From Solibacillus isronensis (lineage in GTDB: Bacteria; Bacillota; Bacilli; Bacillales_A; Planococcaceae), in the NCBI RefSeq assembly GCF_900168685.1, contig NZ_FVZN01000014.1, positions 1,488,001 through 1,552,000 of the forward strand: a DNA stretch of 64,000 nucleotides, given 5' to 3'. The position numbers and the translations under genes were made by a program. The notes below the pieces were generated by a model. That model was not told where the DNA came from, searched no databases, and saw nothing but the letters and a program-made list of their open reading frames with translations. Position 1 is the first letter of the stretch. Every line of letters begins with the position of its first letter. Shown piece after piece: positions 29,458-38,054 of the stretch.

Positions 29458-30513
29458 ATGGAACAATATCGAATCAATGAAAAAAATGGGATGGAGTTTG
29501 GACTATATACGTTAGGTGACCATATTCCGAATTCTTTAACAGGGTCACGCATTTCTGCCCAGCAGCGCCTTCAGGAAATCATCGAAGCGAGCCAATTGGC
29601 AGAACAGGCAGGAATTGATGTATTTGCAGTCGGCGAAAGTCATCAGCAATATTTCACAACCCAGGCTCATTCAGTCGTCCTTGGTGCAATTGCACAGGCA
29701 ACGAAAAGCATTAAACTGGCAAGCTCTGCCACGGTGTTAAGCGTTGCGGATCCAGTCCGTGTTTACGAGGATTTTGCGACAATCGATTTAATTTCCAATG
29801 GCCGTGCAGAAATCGTTGCAGGACGAGGCTCCCGGGTTGGCGCACATGAACTGTTCGGGGTTAGTCTACGTGACTATGAGGAAATTTTTGAGGAAAAACT
29901 CGCCCTGTTAAAACAGTTGAATGACAATTCGGTAGTAAATTATAATGGGAAATTTCGTCCAGCTTTAAAGGATGCACATATTTTACCTCAGCCGTTAAAT
30001 GGTTCGATTCCGATTTGGCGGGCTGTTGGCGGTCCTCCCGGAAGTGCGATTAAAGCCGGTTATATGGGTATTCCAATGATGCTGACAACTTTAGGTGGAC
30101 CTTCGATAAACTTTAAAGCTTCAGTTGATGCATACCGCGAAGCAGCAGATCGCAGTGGTTTTGATGCAACGTCTTTACCGATTGCAACAACGAGTCTGTT
30201 TTATGTTGCGGAAACGGAAAAAGAAGCGGTTGATGGGATGCATCCGCATTTAAGCGGCGGGTTCCAGGCGATTCGAGGTCAAGGCTATCCGCGCTGGCAG
30301 GTGGAACAGGCACCGCAAGTGGAAGATGCACTCATGGTTGGCAGTCCGAACCAAATTATCGAAAAGATGCTGTACCAATACGAATTGTTTGGCATGCAGC
30401 GCTTCATGGCCCAAATCGATTTTGGCGGTGTGCCTTTTGATAAAGTAATGAAAAATATCGAACTGATCGGTAATGAAATCATCCCGGCGATTAAAAAATA
30501 TACAGCGAGATAA
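29458..30513 (+). CDS. LLM-class flavin-dependent oxidoreductase
   Basis: Bacterial luciferase-like (TIM-barrel) monooxygenase, 352 aa. Motifs: EASQLAEQAGIDVFAVGESH, SSATVLSVADPVRVYEDFAT, DLISNGRAEIVAGRGSRVG and LVGSPNQIIEKMLYQYELFG-like C-terminal sequence. It needs reduced FMN supplied by a reductase. The start at 29458 keeps GGGGG at normal spacing; the ATG at 29452 is too close. Co-transcribed with the ring-cleaving dioxygenase, so a role in degrading an aromatic or quinone compound is likely, but the substrate is unknown. Confidence 0.85.
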   Translation: MEQYRINEKNGMEFGLYTLGDHIPNSLTGSRISAQQRLQEIIEASQLAEQAGIDVFAVGESHQQYFTTQAHSVVLGAIAQATKSIKLASSATVLSVADPVRVYEDFATIDLISNGRAEIVAGRGSRVGAHELFGVSLRDYEEIFEEKLALLKQLNDNSVVNYNGKFRPALKDAHILPQPLNGSIPIWRAVGGPPGSAIKAGYMGIPMMLTTLGGPSINFKASVDAYREAADRSGFDATSLPIATTSLFYVAETEKEAVDGMHPHLSGGFQAIRGQGYPRWQVEQAPQVEDALMVGSPNQIIEKMLYQYELFGMQRFMAQIDFGGVPFDKVMKNIELIGNEIIPAIKKYTAR

Positions 30514-30519
30514 CAGGTA

Positions 30520-30555
30520 ACCCATCCATTTCTTTGAATGAAATGGATGGGTTTT
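30520..30555 (+). terminator. terminator of the dioxygenase/monooxygenase operon
   Basis: ACCCATCCATTTC (30520-30532)/GAAATGGATGGGT (30540-30552), then a short T-run. Confidence 0.88.
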
Positions 30556-30596
30556 TGCGATATTGCCTAAGCAAAATCAGCATACACTTATTTCAA

Positions 30597-30632
30597 TAAA
30601 AAACCCGTGAAGCATATATTCCTTCACGGGTT
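30597..30632 (-). terminator. terminator of the 3-hydroxyacyl-CoA dehydrogenase gene
   Basis: AACCCGTGAAG (30602-30612)/CTTCACGGGTT (30622-30632), with U-run on the minus strand. Confidence 0.85.
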
Positions 30633-30660
30633 AGAATTAGGTGGTATCGTACGTTTAGTA

Positions 30661-31554
30661 TTAATTCGATTTTAAAAAATCAGGATCCATATAGGCAGGA
30701 TTTGGGTATTTGTAGAAACCTTCGCCTGTTGAAACGCCCATTTTACCTTGATCAATCATTTCGTGTTTAATTTTTTCTGCGACTAATTTTGCTGCCGGAT
30801 CGTGCTCTGCGCGCATTAAGTTTAAATTATATGGTGTTTCCATTCCTACGATATCGTATATTGCAAATGGTCCGCGTGGCGATCCTGTTGAAACCATCCA
30901 GTTTTTATCGATTGTTTGCGGATCTGCAATATCTTTCACCCAAAGCTCCATTGCCGCAGATAAAAACGGTACTAATAATGAATTAAGAATATAACCAGGC
31001 TGCTCTTTTTTCAGCACAAACGGAATCATGCCGATATTACGTGCAAAATCTGCCACTTGTTCAACATACTGCATATCTGTTCCGGGATGTCCCATTACTT
31101 CCGCCGTATTGTTTTGCCAAATAGAATTCGCAAAGTGTAATGCCAGGAACTTTTCCGGACGGCCAGTAAACTCAGCAAATTGGCTTGGTAATAATGTTGA
31201 GGAATTGGAAGCAAAGACTGTTTTTTCAGGTGCCACTTTCCCCAGGTTTTCATAAAATTTCTGTTTGATTTCTATTCGTTCCGGCACTGCTTCGATTACA
31301 ATATCTGCATCTTTTGTTGCTTCTGCTAAATCAGTGTAATACTGAAGACTGCCGGACGCTTTTTCAGCACGGTCAACGTCTTGAAAATATTGGCCATATG
31401 TTGTTTTTAATGTAGCCATACGCTGTTTTGCCTTAGTAATTGCCTCCTCATTAATATCATAAACACTTACTTCAAATCCGAAAAATGCGGATTGGAATGC
31501 AATTTGACTACCTAAAACACCGCTTCCTGCAATTGTAACCTTTTTATAATTCAT
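30661..31554 (-). CDS. 3-hydroxyacyl-CoA dehydrogenase family protein
   Basis: NAD-dependent dehydrogenase of the HAD/HBD family, 297 aa. N-terminal Rossmann fold (VTIAGSGVLGSQIAFQSAFF, then SVYDINEEAI), the EAVPERIEIKQKFYENL and ASNSSTLLPSQFAEF segments, and the catalytic His in ALHFANSIWQ where family members usually read HFFNP. The C-terminal domain has GYILNSLLVPFLSAAMEL and TGEGFYKYPNP. Likely oxidises a 3-hydroxyacyl-CoA. It lies downstream of the sulfur operon but after that operon's terminator, with its own RBS (GGAGAGG). Confidence 0.87.
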   Translation of the reverse strand: MNYKKVTIAGSGVLGSQIAFQSAFFGFEVSVYDINEEAITKAKQRMATLKTTYGQYFQDVDRAEKASGSLQYYTDLAEATKDADIVIEAVPERIEIKQKFYENLGKVAPEKTVFASNSSTLLPSQFAEFTGRPEKFLALHFANSIWQNNTAEVMGHPGTDMQYVEQVADFARNIGMIPFVLKKEQPGYILNSLLVPFLSAAMELWVKDIADPQTIDKNWMVSTGSPRGPFAIYDIVGMETPYNLNLMRAEHDPAAKLVAEKIKHEMIDQGKMGVSTGEGFYKYPNPAYMDPDFLKSN

Positions 31555-31665
31555 AGAATCCTCTCCTTTTTTAATAGCTCAATCCACTGAGAGTATTCCC
31601 TGTTTTACGGTAAATGAAAAGCAGTTATCTTATAAAATGACAATTAGTGAGGGTTATTCATTCAA

Positions 31666-31706
31666 TAAAAAACCCCCGCAAAAGGAGTGACTCCATTTGC
31701 GAGGTT
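31666..31706 (-). terminator. terminator of the organosulfur operon
   Basis: AACCCCCGCAAA (31671-31682)/TTTGCGAGGTT (31696-31706), directly after the FMN reductase stop, with U-run on the minus strand. Confidence 0.85.
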
Positions 31707-31710
31707 CATT

Positions 31711-32244
31711 TTATACAGTTACTTTACTTTTGGGTGCAACACTTTCCCACACCTTTTCGATGCGTTCTTTCGCTGCTTCTTCCAATGTAAAGCCATTGTC
31801 AGTTTTTGTTACTTGTGAATCAACGATATAAATTGGACTTGAAATTGTTGTCGCCCCTAGAATCGATAGTACCGGCTTCAATGAATATTCCAGTGCCAAT
31901 AAGTGTGCGATTGACCCGCCGATAGCAACTGGTACGACAATTTTGTTTTCCAGTCCTTTTTGCGGCAGTAAATCGATGAATGTTTTCAAAATGCCTGTAT
32001 AGGAACCTTTATAGATCGGTGTCAGGAAAAATACAATATCGGCCGCCCCTACTTTGACAATTTCTTCAGCAATTGCTTCACTTGCATAGTTTGCAGTAAT
32101 TAAATCTTCTGCAGGCAACTGATGAACCTGAATTGTTTCATACGAAATGCCCTGTTGCTCTAGCAATGATTCAATTGATTGCTGAACGCCTGTTAATCGG
32201 GATGCCACACTGTTTCCACCATTAATTAAAATCGCTTTTGTCAT
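31711..32244 (-). CDS. NAD(P)H-dependent FMN reductase (SsuE-like)
   Basis: Flavodoxin-fold reductase, 177 aa, with INGGNSVASRLTGVQQSIES and the flavin-binding region FFLTPIYKGSYTGILKTFID; ALEYSLKPVLSILGA follows as in SsuE/MsuE enzymes. It supplies FMNH2 to two-component monooxygenases. It is the last gene of the organosulfur operon, just after two LLM monooxygenases that need reduced FMN, which strongly supports the assignment. Confidence 0.88.
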   Translation of the reverse strand: MTKAILINGGNSVASRLTGVQQSIESLLEQQGISYETIQVHQLPAEDLITANYASEAIAEEIVKVGAADIVFFLTPIYKGSYTGILKTFIDLLPQKGLENKIVVPVAIGGSIAHLLALEYSLKPVLSILGATTISSPIYIVDSQVTKTDNGFTLEEAAKERIEKVWESVAPKSKVTV

Positions 32245-32256
32245 GATTCACACCTC

Positions 32257-33579
32257 CTAAATATTTTGTAAAGTATAACGGGATGGGACTTGTTTTAGCC
32301 CTAAATTTTCACGTAGTGTCTTACCTTCATATTCTGTACGGAATACCCCGCGCTTTTGAAGCTCCGGAATAACTAAATCAATAAAATCGGTAAAGCCACC
32401 CGGGAAATACGGAGGCATTAAGTTAAAGCCATCTGCAGCTTCCTGATCTACCCATTCTATTAACTGATCGGCTATTTCACTAGGTGAACCAAAAATAATG
32501 CGATGACCACGTGAACCGGCAATACGTAAATATAGCTCACGAATAGTCAGATTTTCACGTTCCGCCAGTTCGATAATCAGCTGCTGACGGCTACGGTTAC
32601 CGTTTGTCGGAGGAATGTCTTTCGGCAATGGGCCATCCAAGTCATGTTGTGACAGATCAACACCTAAATAGTCTGCTAAAAAGTCCAGACCAATTTCCGG
32701 TGTAATCAGCTGTTGCAGTTCCTCATATTTGGCATAGGCCTTTTCTTTTGTTTCCGCCACGTAAATCGATACACCCGGCATGATTTTAATATCATCGCGG
32801 TCACGTCCTGCAGCAACTGCCTTGTCTTTCAATTTTTTATAAAATTGTTGTGCGTCTTCAAGCGTTTGCTGTGCTGTAAAGATAACATCCGCTTGTTGTG
32901 CCGCAAGTGTTGTACCTGATTCCGATGATCCAGCCTGCACTAAAACCGGTCTTCCTTGAGGAGGACGAGATGAATTTAACGGGCCGCGTACTGCGTAATA
33001 CTCACCTTTATGGTTTAAAGTGTGCAGCTTGCCTTTTGTAATATATTCACCCGTCTGTTTATTGCGTGCCAATGCATCATCTTCATAAGAATCCCATAAT
33101 CCTTTTACTACTTCGACAAATTCATCTGCCCGTTCATAGCGTAAAGAATGATCCAGATGCTTATCCTGGTTAAAGTTGCTCGCTTCTGCCGAATAGTAAC
33201 TAGTTACAATATTCCATGCAGCACGTCCGCCGCTTAAATGGTCAAGCGATGAAAACTTACGCGCGATATGAAATGGCTCATTGTATGTTGTTGAGGCAGT
33301 AGCTGTTAAACCGATATTTTTAGTCACTGTTGATAAGACACTTAGTAATGTAAGTGGTTCAAAGCGAACTTGTTCTGCCGGGTGTGAAAGCTCATTAAAG
33401 GATAAACCATCACTTAAAAACAGCATATCTAATTTCCCTTGCTCCGCTTTTACAGCAACCTCTTTAAAAAACTCGACATTCTCGCTTGCGTCAGCCTGTG
33501 CATCCGGATGACGCCATGAAGCGATATGATGCCCTGTACCCATTAAAAAGACGCCTAATTTCATTTGTTTTTTCGTCAT
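32257..33579 (-). CDS. LLM-class monooxygenase, NtaA/SnaA/DszA type
   Basis: FMNH2-dependent monooxygenase, 440 aa, of the NtaA/SnaA/DszA/YtnJ group: LGVFLMGTGHHIASWRHPDA at the N-terminus, then DMLFLSDGLSF, FEPLTLLSVLSTVTKNIGL, RAAWNIVTSYYSAEASNF, RADEFVEVVKGLWDSY, and PVLVQAGSSESG. DszA attacks sulfones and related enzymes attack other C-S or C-N bonds. Its place between an SsuD-like gene and an FMN reductase points to organosulfur cleavage. Substrate unknown. Confidence 0.88.
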   Translation of the reverse strand: MTKKQMKLGVFLMGTGHHIASWRHPDAQADASENVEFFKEVAVKAEQGKLDMLFLSDGLSFNELSHPAEQVRFEPLTLLSVLSTVTKNIGLTATASTTYNEPFHIARKFSSLDHLSGGRAAWNIVTSYYSAEASNFNQDKHLDHSLRYERADEFVEVVKGLWDSYEDDALARNKQTGEYITKGKLHTLNHKGEYYAVRGPLNSSRPPQGRPVLVQAGSSESGTTLAAQQADVIFTAQQTLEDAQQFYKKLKDKAVAAGRDRDDIKIMPGVSIYVAETKEKAYAKYEELQQLITPEIGLDFLADYLGVDLSQHDLDGPLPKDIPPTNGNRSRQQLIIELAERENLTIRELYLRIAGSRGHRIIFGSPSEIADQLIEWVDQEAADGFNLMPPYFPGGFTDFIDLVIPELQKRGVFRTEYEGKTLRENLGLKQVPSRYTLQNI

Positions 33580-33591
33580 TTTGCGTACCTC

Positions 33592-34719
33592 CTACACTAA
33601 CTGCTCTTCGCGTTTAGCCAATATTTCATGAACAAGTGGAATGACCTTTTCGCCAATCTCTTCAATTACTTCCAAATGCGGGAAACCGCGTAACAACACT
33701 TTGTCGAAGCCTAAATCAACGAACTCCACGATGCGCTCAGCTACCTGCTGTGGCGTACCGACAAGCGCAATCGAGTTACCCGACAACACTTGTGTTAACC
33801 CTGCCCAAATATTCGGTGCGATTACGAAGTTATTGTCTTTTGACTCAAGCATCAACTGATGAAGGCGGCTTACACCTACTGCTCCGTTGCTTACTGTATT
33901 GGCATGTTTTGCTTCCAATACTTCCGGGTCGACTTGGCTAATAATTTTGTTCGCGTTTTCAAACGCAGCTTCTTCTGTTTCACCCAATACAACCTGGAAT
34001 GAAACACTGTATGAAAGATCGCGATTTTTTTCTTTTGCCAGTTTAACAACTGTTTCCAGCTCTTCTTTTGTCGTTTCCAATGTTTCGCCCCAAAGCATGT
34101 AGACATCAGCCACATCTGTTGCAACTTCTTTTGCAATCGGTGATGAACCACCGAAGAAAATCGGAGGTGCATTTTTAACAGGCAATGGTAAATTCGCTCC
34201 TTTTAATGTGTAGAACTCGCCATTATAATCAAACGTTTCCCCGTTAAACAGGCGTTTTAAAATTTCAATATACTCACGTGTACGCTTGTAACGATCTGTA
34301 TGTGATAAGAAGTCCCCGTCATTTTCAAGTTCTTTTGGCGCACCGCCTGTTACGACATTGACAAATACACGGTTATTCGTCCAGTAGTTGACTGATGAAT
34401 ACTGTTTTGCCAGTTGTGTAGGCGCAGTAGACCCAGGTCGAACTGCAATCAGGTAATTCAATGTCTTCGTATGTGCAGTCAAATGCGATGCAGCAACCAA
34501 TGAATCAACACAGCTTCCGCCAATCGGTAACAATAATGTCGAGAAGCCTGCTTTTTCGGCAGCCTGGGCAACTTTTGTAATATAATCTACAGAAGGTTCA
34601 CGATCCGAATCAACACCGACACCTGACCATGTCTGTGCACCTTTATTTGACGTTTGGTTCCCCACATATTCACTATCGCCAGAAGTTGGCGCCATTGTAA
34701 TAAACTCTACTTTTGTCAT
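33592..34719 (-). CDS. alkanesulfonate monooxygenase-like LLM protein (SsuD type)
   Basis: FMNH2-dependent luciferase-fold monooxygenase, 375 aa. It resembles SsuD, which releases sulfite from alkanesulfonates: AAEKAGFSTLLLPIGGSCVD, LIAVRPGSTAPTQLAKQYSS, NNRVFVNVVTGGAPKELEND, RYKRTREYIEILKRLF and FFGGSSPIAKEVA. An ABC importer of the SsuABC type is encoded in the same operon. Whether the substrate is a sulfonate or a sulfone cannot be told from sequence. Confidence 0.88.
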   Translation of the reverse strand: MTKVEFITMAPTSGDSEYVGNQTSNKGAQTWSGVGVDSDREPSVDYITKVAQAAEKAGFSTLLLPIGGSCVDSLVAASHLTAHTKTLNYLIAVRPGSTAPTQLAKQYSSVNYWTNNRVFVNVVTGGAPKELENDGDFLSHTDRYKRTREYIEILKRLFNGETFDYNGEFYTLKGANLPLPVKNAPPIFFGGSSPIAKEVATDVADVYMLWGETLETTKEELETVVKLAKEKNRDLSYSVSFQVVLGETEEAAFENANKIISQVDPEVLEAKHANTVSNGAVGVSRLHQLMLESKDNNFVIAPNIWAGLTQVLSGNSIALVGTPQQVAERIVEFVDLGFDKVLLRGFPHLEVIEEIGEKVIPLVHEILAKREEQLV

Positions 34720-34731
34720 TTTAATTCCTCC

Positions 34732-35103
34732 TTATTTTGTAACCGGTGCACTTGCTACTACTTCATCAGCCGGTAATTCGTTGGATTGTTGAATTGTGCC
34801 TGATTTCAACTGTTCTGACACCTGTGCAAAAGATTGATTTGCCGGAATGTTAATAAATGAAATTTGCTCTTCCTTTGCTTTTTTGTAAGATAATTCGCAG
34901 AAAGTTTCTGGCGGTGCAACAAAAGTTGTCGCTCCCAGCTCAATTGCTTTACGTAATGTTGCGCCACGGCGTCCTTCTGTTAAATCAAGTGCCGGATTAC
35001 GCAAATCTTCTACAGAATGATCCTGTTGAATAATACGTAAAATCGTTCCTTCCACAATCGGTGTTACAATACCTTCATCATTTACTACAACTGCAATCGC
35101 CAT
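34732..35103 (-). CDS. small protein with NifX/AnfO-like look, unknown function
   Basis: 123-aa soluble protein, no signal peptide or membrane segment. It begins MAIAVVVNDEGIVTPIVEGT, a beta-strand/turn start reminiscent of dinitrogenase cofactor-binding (NifX/NafY) and Fe-only nitrogenase accessory AnfO proteins. Then come LRKAIELGATTFVAPPETFC, with a single Cys, and ISFINIPANQSFAQVSEQL. The resemblance is from memory and weak. There are no nitrogenase genes nearby; it sits between metY and the SsuD-like monooxygenase in the sulfur operon. It could be a small ligand-binding or sulfur-handling accessory protein. Function open. Confidence 0.6.
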   Translation of the reverse strand: MAIAVVVNDEGIVTPIVEGTILRIIQQDHSVEDLRNPALDLTEGRRGATLRKAIELGATTFVAPPETFCELSYKKAKEEQISFINIPANQSFAQVSEQLKSGTIQQSNELPADEVVASAPVTK

Positions 35104-35118
35104 TTTTAAATCCCCCTG

Positions 35119-36417
35119 TTATTTTGTTATTTGAGCAACTTCGGCAGCTTTTTGCAAGCTTTGTGCCAAGTCGTTTTTAATATCTTCAATATCTTCCAAA
35201 CCAATTGATAAACGGATCAGACCAGGTGTTACACCACTTGCCAATTGCTGTTCCGGTGATAGTCTTGAATGTGATGTACTTGCCGGATGAATGACAAGTG
35301 ACTTCGAGTCGCCAACATTGGCAACATGTGAAAGAAGCTGAACATTATTAATAAATGCCTTTGCTGCCTCTAGTCCGCCCTTGATACCAAAGCTGAATAT
35401 TGACCCCGCTCCTTTTGGTAAATACTTCTCTACTAAATTGCTTGGGTCATTACCAGGTAGTGTCGGATAATTTACCCATTCCACTAAATCATGCTCCGCT
35501 AAATATTCTGCAACTGCCTGTGCGTTCACAACATGCTGACGAACGCGCACTGCCAGAGATTCAAGACCTTGAATGAAAAGCCATGCATTGAACGGTGATA
35601 ATGTTGCACCTAAATCATGCCCTAGCTCAAAGCGTGCCTTCGTAATGAATGCTTTTTCTCCAGCTGCTTCCACAAATGAACGGTTGCCGATTAATTCATT
35701 CGGTTCAACGAAGCTCGTGAATCGAGGCGCTTTCCACTCAAATTTCCCGCCATCAATAATCGCGCCACCTAGAGACGTGCCATGGCCGCCGATAAATTTC
35801 GTTGTGGAATGTACAACAATATCAGCTCCAAACTCAATCGGCTTCGATAAGTAAGGTGTCGCAAATGTATTATCGACAATAAGCGGTACATCATGACGAT
35901 GGGCTACTTGAGCCAATCCTTCAATATCTGCAATTTGCAAGCTCGGATTGCCGATAGTTTCAGTGAATACGGCACGTGTTTTGTCATTGATTGCTGCTTC
36001 AACTTCCTGTAAGTCAGATCCTTCGACAAAGCGTACTGTTACACCGAAGCGAGGCAATGTTTTAGAGAACATTGTATACGTACCGCCATAAAGAGCATTT
36101 GTTGCTACAATTTCATCGCCTGCCTGTGCCACAGTCAGAATGGCAATTAAGATCGCCGCCTGCCCTGAAGCGACCGCAAATCCTCCGACACCGCCCTCCA
36201 GTGCAGCTAGACGTTCTTCAAATACAGCATTTGTCGGATTGGCATTTCGCGAATATAAATAGCCGCTTTCCTGCAATTTAAATAAGTTTGCTGCATGTTC
36301 CGTGTCATCAAAAACATATGAAGTTGTCTGATACAGCGGAACTGCACGTGAGCGTGTTACCGGATCAACTGTTTGACCTGTATGGAGAGCGATTGTTTCC
36401 TGATTTATAAATGTCAT
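35119..36417 (-). CDS. metY: O-acetylhomoserine sulfhydrylase
   Basis: PLP enzyme forming homocysteine from O-acetylhomoserine and sulfide, 432 aa, longer than MetI/MetC as usual for MetY. Motifs: ETIALHTGQTVDPVTRSRAV, YSRNANPTNAVFEERLAALE, ASGQAAILIAILTVAQAGDE, PYLSKPIEFGADIVVHSTTK with the PLP lysine, and VGDSKSLVIHPASTSHSRLS. Inside the organosulfur operon it would capture released sulfur directly into homocysteine, after sulfite reduction by enzymes not encoded here. Confidence 0.93.
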   Translation of the reverse strand: MTFINQETIALHTGQTVDPVTRSRAVPLYQTTSYVFDDTEHAANLFKLQESGYLYSRNANPTNAVFEERLAALEGGVGGFAVASGQAAILIAILTVAQAGDEIVATNALYGGTYTMFSKTLPRFGVTVRFVEGSDLQEVEAAINDKTRAVFTETIGNPSLQIADIEGLAQVAHRHDVPLIVDNTFATPYLSKPIEFGADIVVHSTTKFIGGHGTSLGGAIIDGGKFEWKAPRFTSFVEPNELIGNRSFVEAAGEKAFITKARFELGHDLGATLSPFNAWLFIQGLESLAVRVRQHVVNAQAVAEYLAEHDLVEWVNYPTLPGNDPSNLVEKYLPKGAGSIFSFGIKGGLEAAKAFINNVQLLSHVANVGDSKSLVIHPASTSHSRLSPEQQLASGVTPGLIRLSIGLEDIEDIKNDLAQSLQKAAEVAQITK

Positions 36418-36432
36418 ATGAAAGATTCTCCT

Positions 36433-36924
36433 TTAATAAAGAAATTTTTGAGTAAGTGTAAGCAATTCCTGTTCTGTCAGTTCACCTTTTACGGTGTGTA
36501 CAACTTTTCCATCTTGTAAAAATAACGTCGTCGGCAATGTTAAAATTTCATAGTTTTCTTTCAGCTGCCCTTGACGATCTAAAAGAATCGGGAACGGCAA
36601 ATCGAATTTCGCTAAATATTGATTGACCAGCCTTGTCGGTTCTTCCACATTGACTGCATAGAGCTCAATGTTGTGAGACTGAAGTGTTTCATACGCCGCT
36701 TTTAAGGCGGGCATTTCCCTTTCGCACGGGGGGCAGTAGGTTGCCCAGAAATTAAGAATGTAGCTGCCTTTTTCCGGAATGGCAAATTGCTTACCGGAAG
36801 TTGATTGAAGCACAATTTCCTCGGTTTTTGCTGCTGCCTTCTGTTTGGACGTATTTGAAATAATGGCATAGCTTAGTGCAACAATTAGAACAGCGACTAA
36901 TGATAACTGTATCCATTTTTTCAT
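36433..36924 (-). CDS. TlpA/ResA-like membrane-anchored thioredoxin
   Basis: Extracytoplasmic thiol-disulfide protein, 163 aa. N-terminal membrane anchor (MKKWIQLSLVAVLIVALSYA), then a thioredoxin fold with active site NFWATYCPPCEREMPALKAA and the cis-Pro region LTLPTTLFLQDGK. Such proteins usually reduce disulfides on the outer face of the membrane. It overlaps the YtkA-like gene by 4 bp and is embedded between ssuC-like and metY genes, an unusual place for a TlpA protein. Confidence 0.88.
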   Translation of the reverse strand: MKKWIQLSLVAVLIVALSYAIISNTSKQKAAAKTEEIVLQSTSGKQFAIPEKGSYILNFWATYCPPCEREMPALKAAYETLQSHNIELYAVNVEEPTRLVNQYLAKFDLPFPILLDRQGQLKENYEILTLPTTLFLQDGKVVHTVKGELTEQELLTLTQKFLY

Positions 36925-37274
36925 TTTAGCTTCACCTCGATTTCCGGCATTTCATGCAGTTCACCATAGCTGACATGGGAAATTACTTTATAAGTGCCGG
37001 TACCGTCAAAGCTCGTATCAATCGTATACTTCCCGTCCCCGCTAGCATCCGGCTTCACGGAACCAATAGAATTCCCGTTTGGATTGATCAGTTCGAATTC
37101 GATTTCCACATCGTCTTGAATCGGTTCACCGTTATACATTACGGTTGCTGTGATTGTTACAGGTTCGAATGCTTCGAGCTCAAATTTACTGGCGTTTAAT
37201 GTTACATCCAGCGTTTCATTCGCTTGGGCGCTACAGCCGGCAAGCAGAAGTACTATAAGTAAAAGTTTTTTCAT
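36921..37274 (-). CDS. YtkA-like lipoprotein
   Basis: Small secreted lipoprotein, 117 aa: MKKLLLIVLLLAGC lipobox, then an immunoglobulin-like beta domain of the YtkA/FixH type (FELEAFEPVTITATVMYNGE, EFELINPNG, GKYTIDTSFDGTGTYKVISH). YtkA-like proteins are often found near copper or cytochrome oxidase maturation genes. Overlaps of 4 bp with both neighbours tie its translation to the permease and the thioredoxin. Role in this operon unknown. Confidence 0.82.
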   Translation of the reverse strand: MKKLLLIVLLLAGCSAQANETLDVTLNASKFELEAFEPVTITATVMYNGEPIQDDVEIEFELINPNGNSIGSVKPDASGDGKYTIDTSFDGTGTYKVISHVSYGELHEMPEIEVKLK

Positions 37275-38041
37275 TTGCCATCTGCCTTTAAATTTGTCCA
37301 GAACAGCAGGCGTTTTTTCAGTTTTTCAAATGCAATCATGACTGCGACAATGATAATACTGTTGAAAATGATGCCTGCAAGCACGTAATGATATTGTGAG
37401 AAGTCACTGTAATACTGGATGAAAAAGCCCATTCCTGATGAAGCACCGAACATTTCGGCGATCGTTAAGATCAGGAAGCTCATACCGAGTGATGTACTCG
37501 CACCACTTAAAATATGTGGTGCACTTGCGGGTAACACGACTTTCAGTAAAAACGTCGGTCCTTTTAAACCAAGAGATTTCGCATTGTCAAGATAATGCTT
37601 TTCGATCAGCAGGACACCATGGATTGTTCCTAAAAACACTGGCCAAAATGCGCCGATAAAAATTAGGGACATCGAGGCCGTTTGGAAAGTCGGTAAAATT
37701 GCAATGACATATGGAATGAACAATGTTGGCGGAATCGGACTTAATGCATGAAAGTAAGGCATTAATATTTCACGTGACCGTTTGTTCAATCCGAAAAACA
37801 GACCGCCTACAATTCCTGTCACCAAAGCTCCGAAGAACCCTGGTATTAGTAGTTTCATTGAACTCACAACACCGGTTAAAAGTTCACCGATTTTTGCGGA
37901 AAAGGATTCAATAACCGTTAGCGGCTGCGGGAATATTACCGGATTAATCCATGTCGCATATTTTGTGACAAGTGCCCAAACTACAATAAATATAATTCCT
38001 ATCAAAATAGTAAGATTATAGCGTTTAAAAAATGTGAGCAT
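37271..38041 (-). CDS. ABC transporter permease (SsuC/TauC type)
   Basis: Membrane subunit of a sulfonate/nitrate/taurine-type importer, 256 aa from the ATG at 38041, which has AAGGGGTGG upstream; a longer frame to 38107 runs into the preceding gene and is not used. Six or so membrane segments and an EAA loop (YLDNAKSLGLKGPTFLLKVV) are visible. Encoded between the binding lipoprotein and the YtkA-like gene. Confidence 0.9.
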   Translation of the reverse strand: MLTFFKRYNLTILIGIIFIVVWALVTKYATWINPVIFPQPLTVIESFSAKIGELLTGVVSSMKLLIPGFFGALVTGIVGGLFFGLNKRSREILMPYFHALSPIPPTLFIPYVIAILPTFQTASMSLIFIGAFWPVFLGTIHGVLLIEKHYLDNAKSLGLKGPTFLLKVVLPASAPHILSGASTSLGMSFLILTIAEMFGASSGMGFFIQYYSDFSQYHYVLAGIIFNSIIIVAVMIAFEKLKKRLLFWTNLKADGK

Positions 38042-38054
38042 TCCATCCCACCCC

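Noticed and set aside
34732-35103. Evidence of nitrogen fixation genes
   Set aside because: Only a weak AnfO/NifX resemblance in one small protein; no nif, vnf or anf structural genes in the window.
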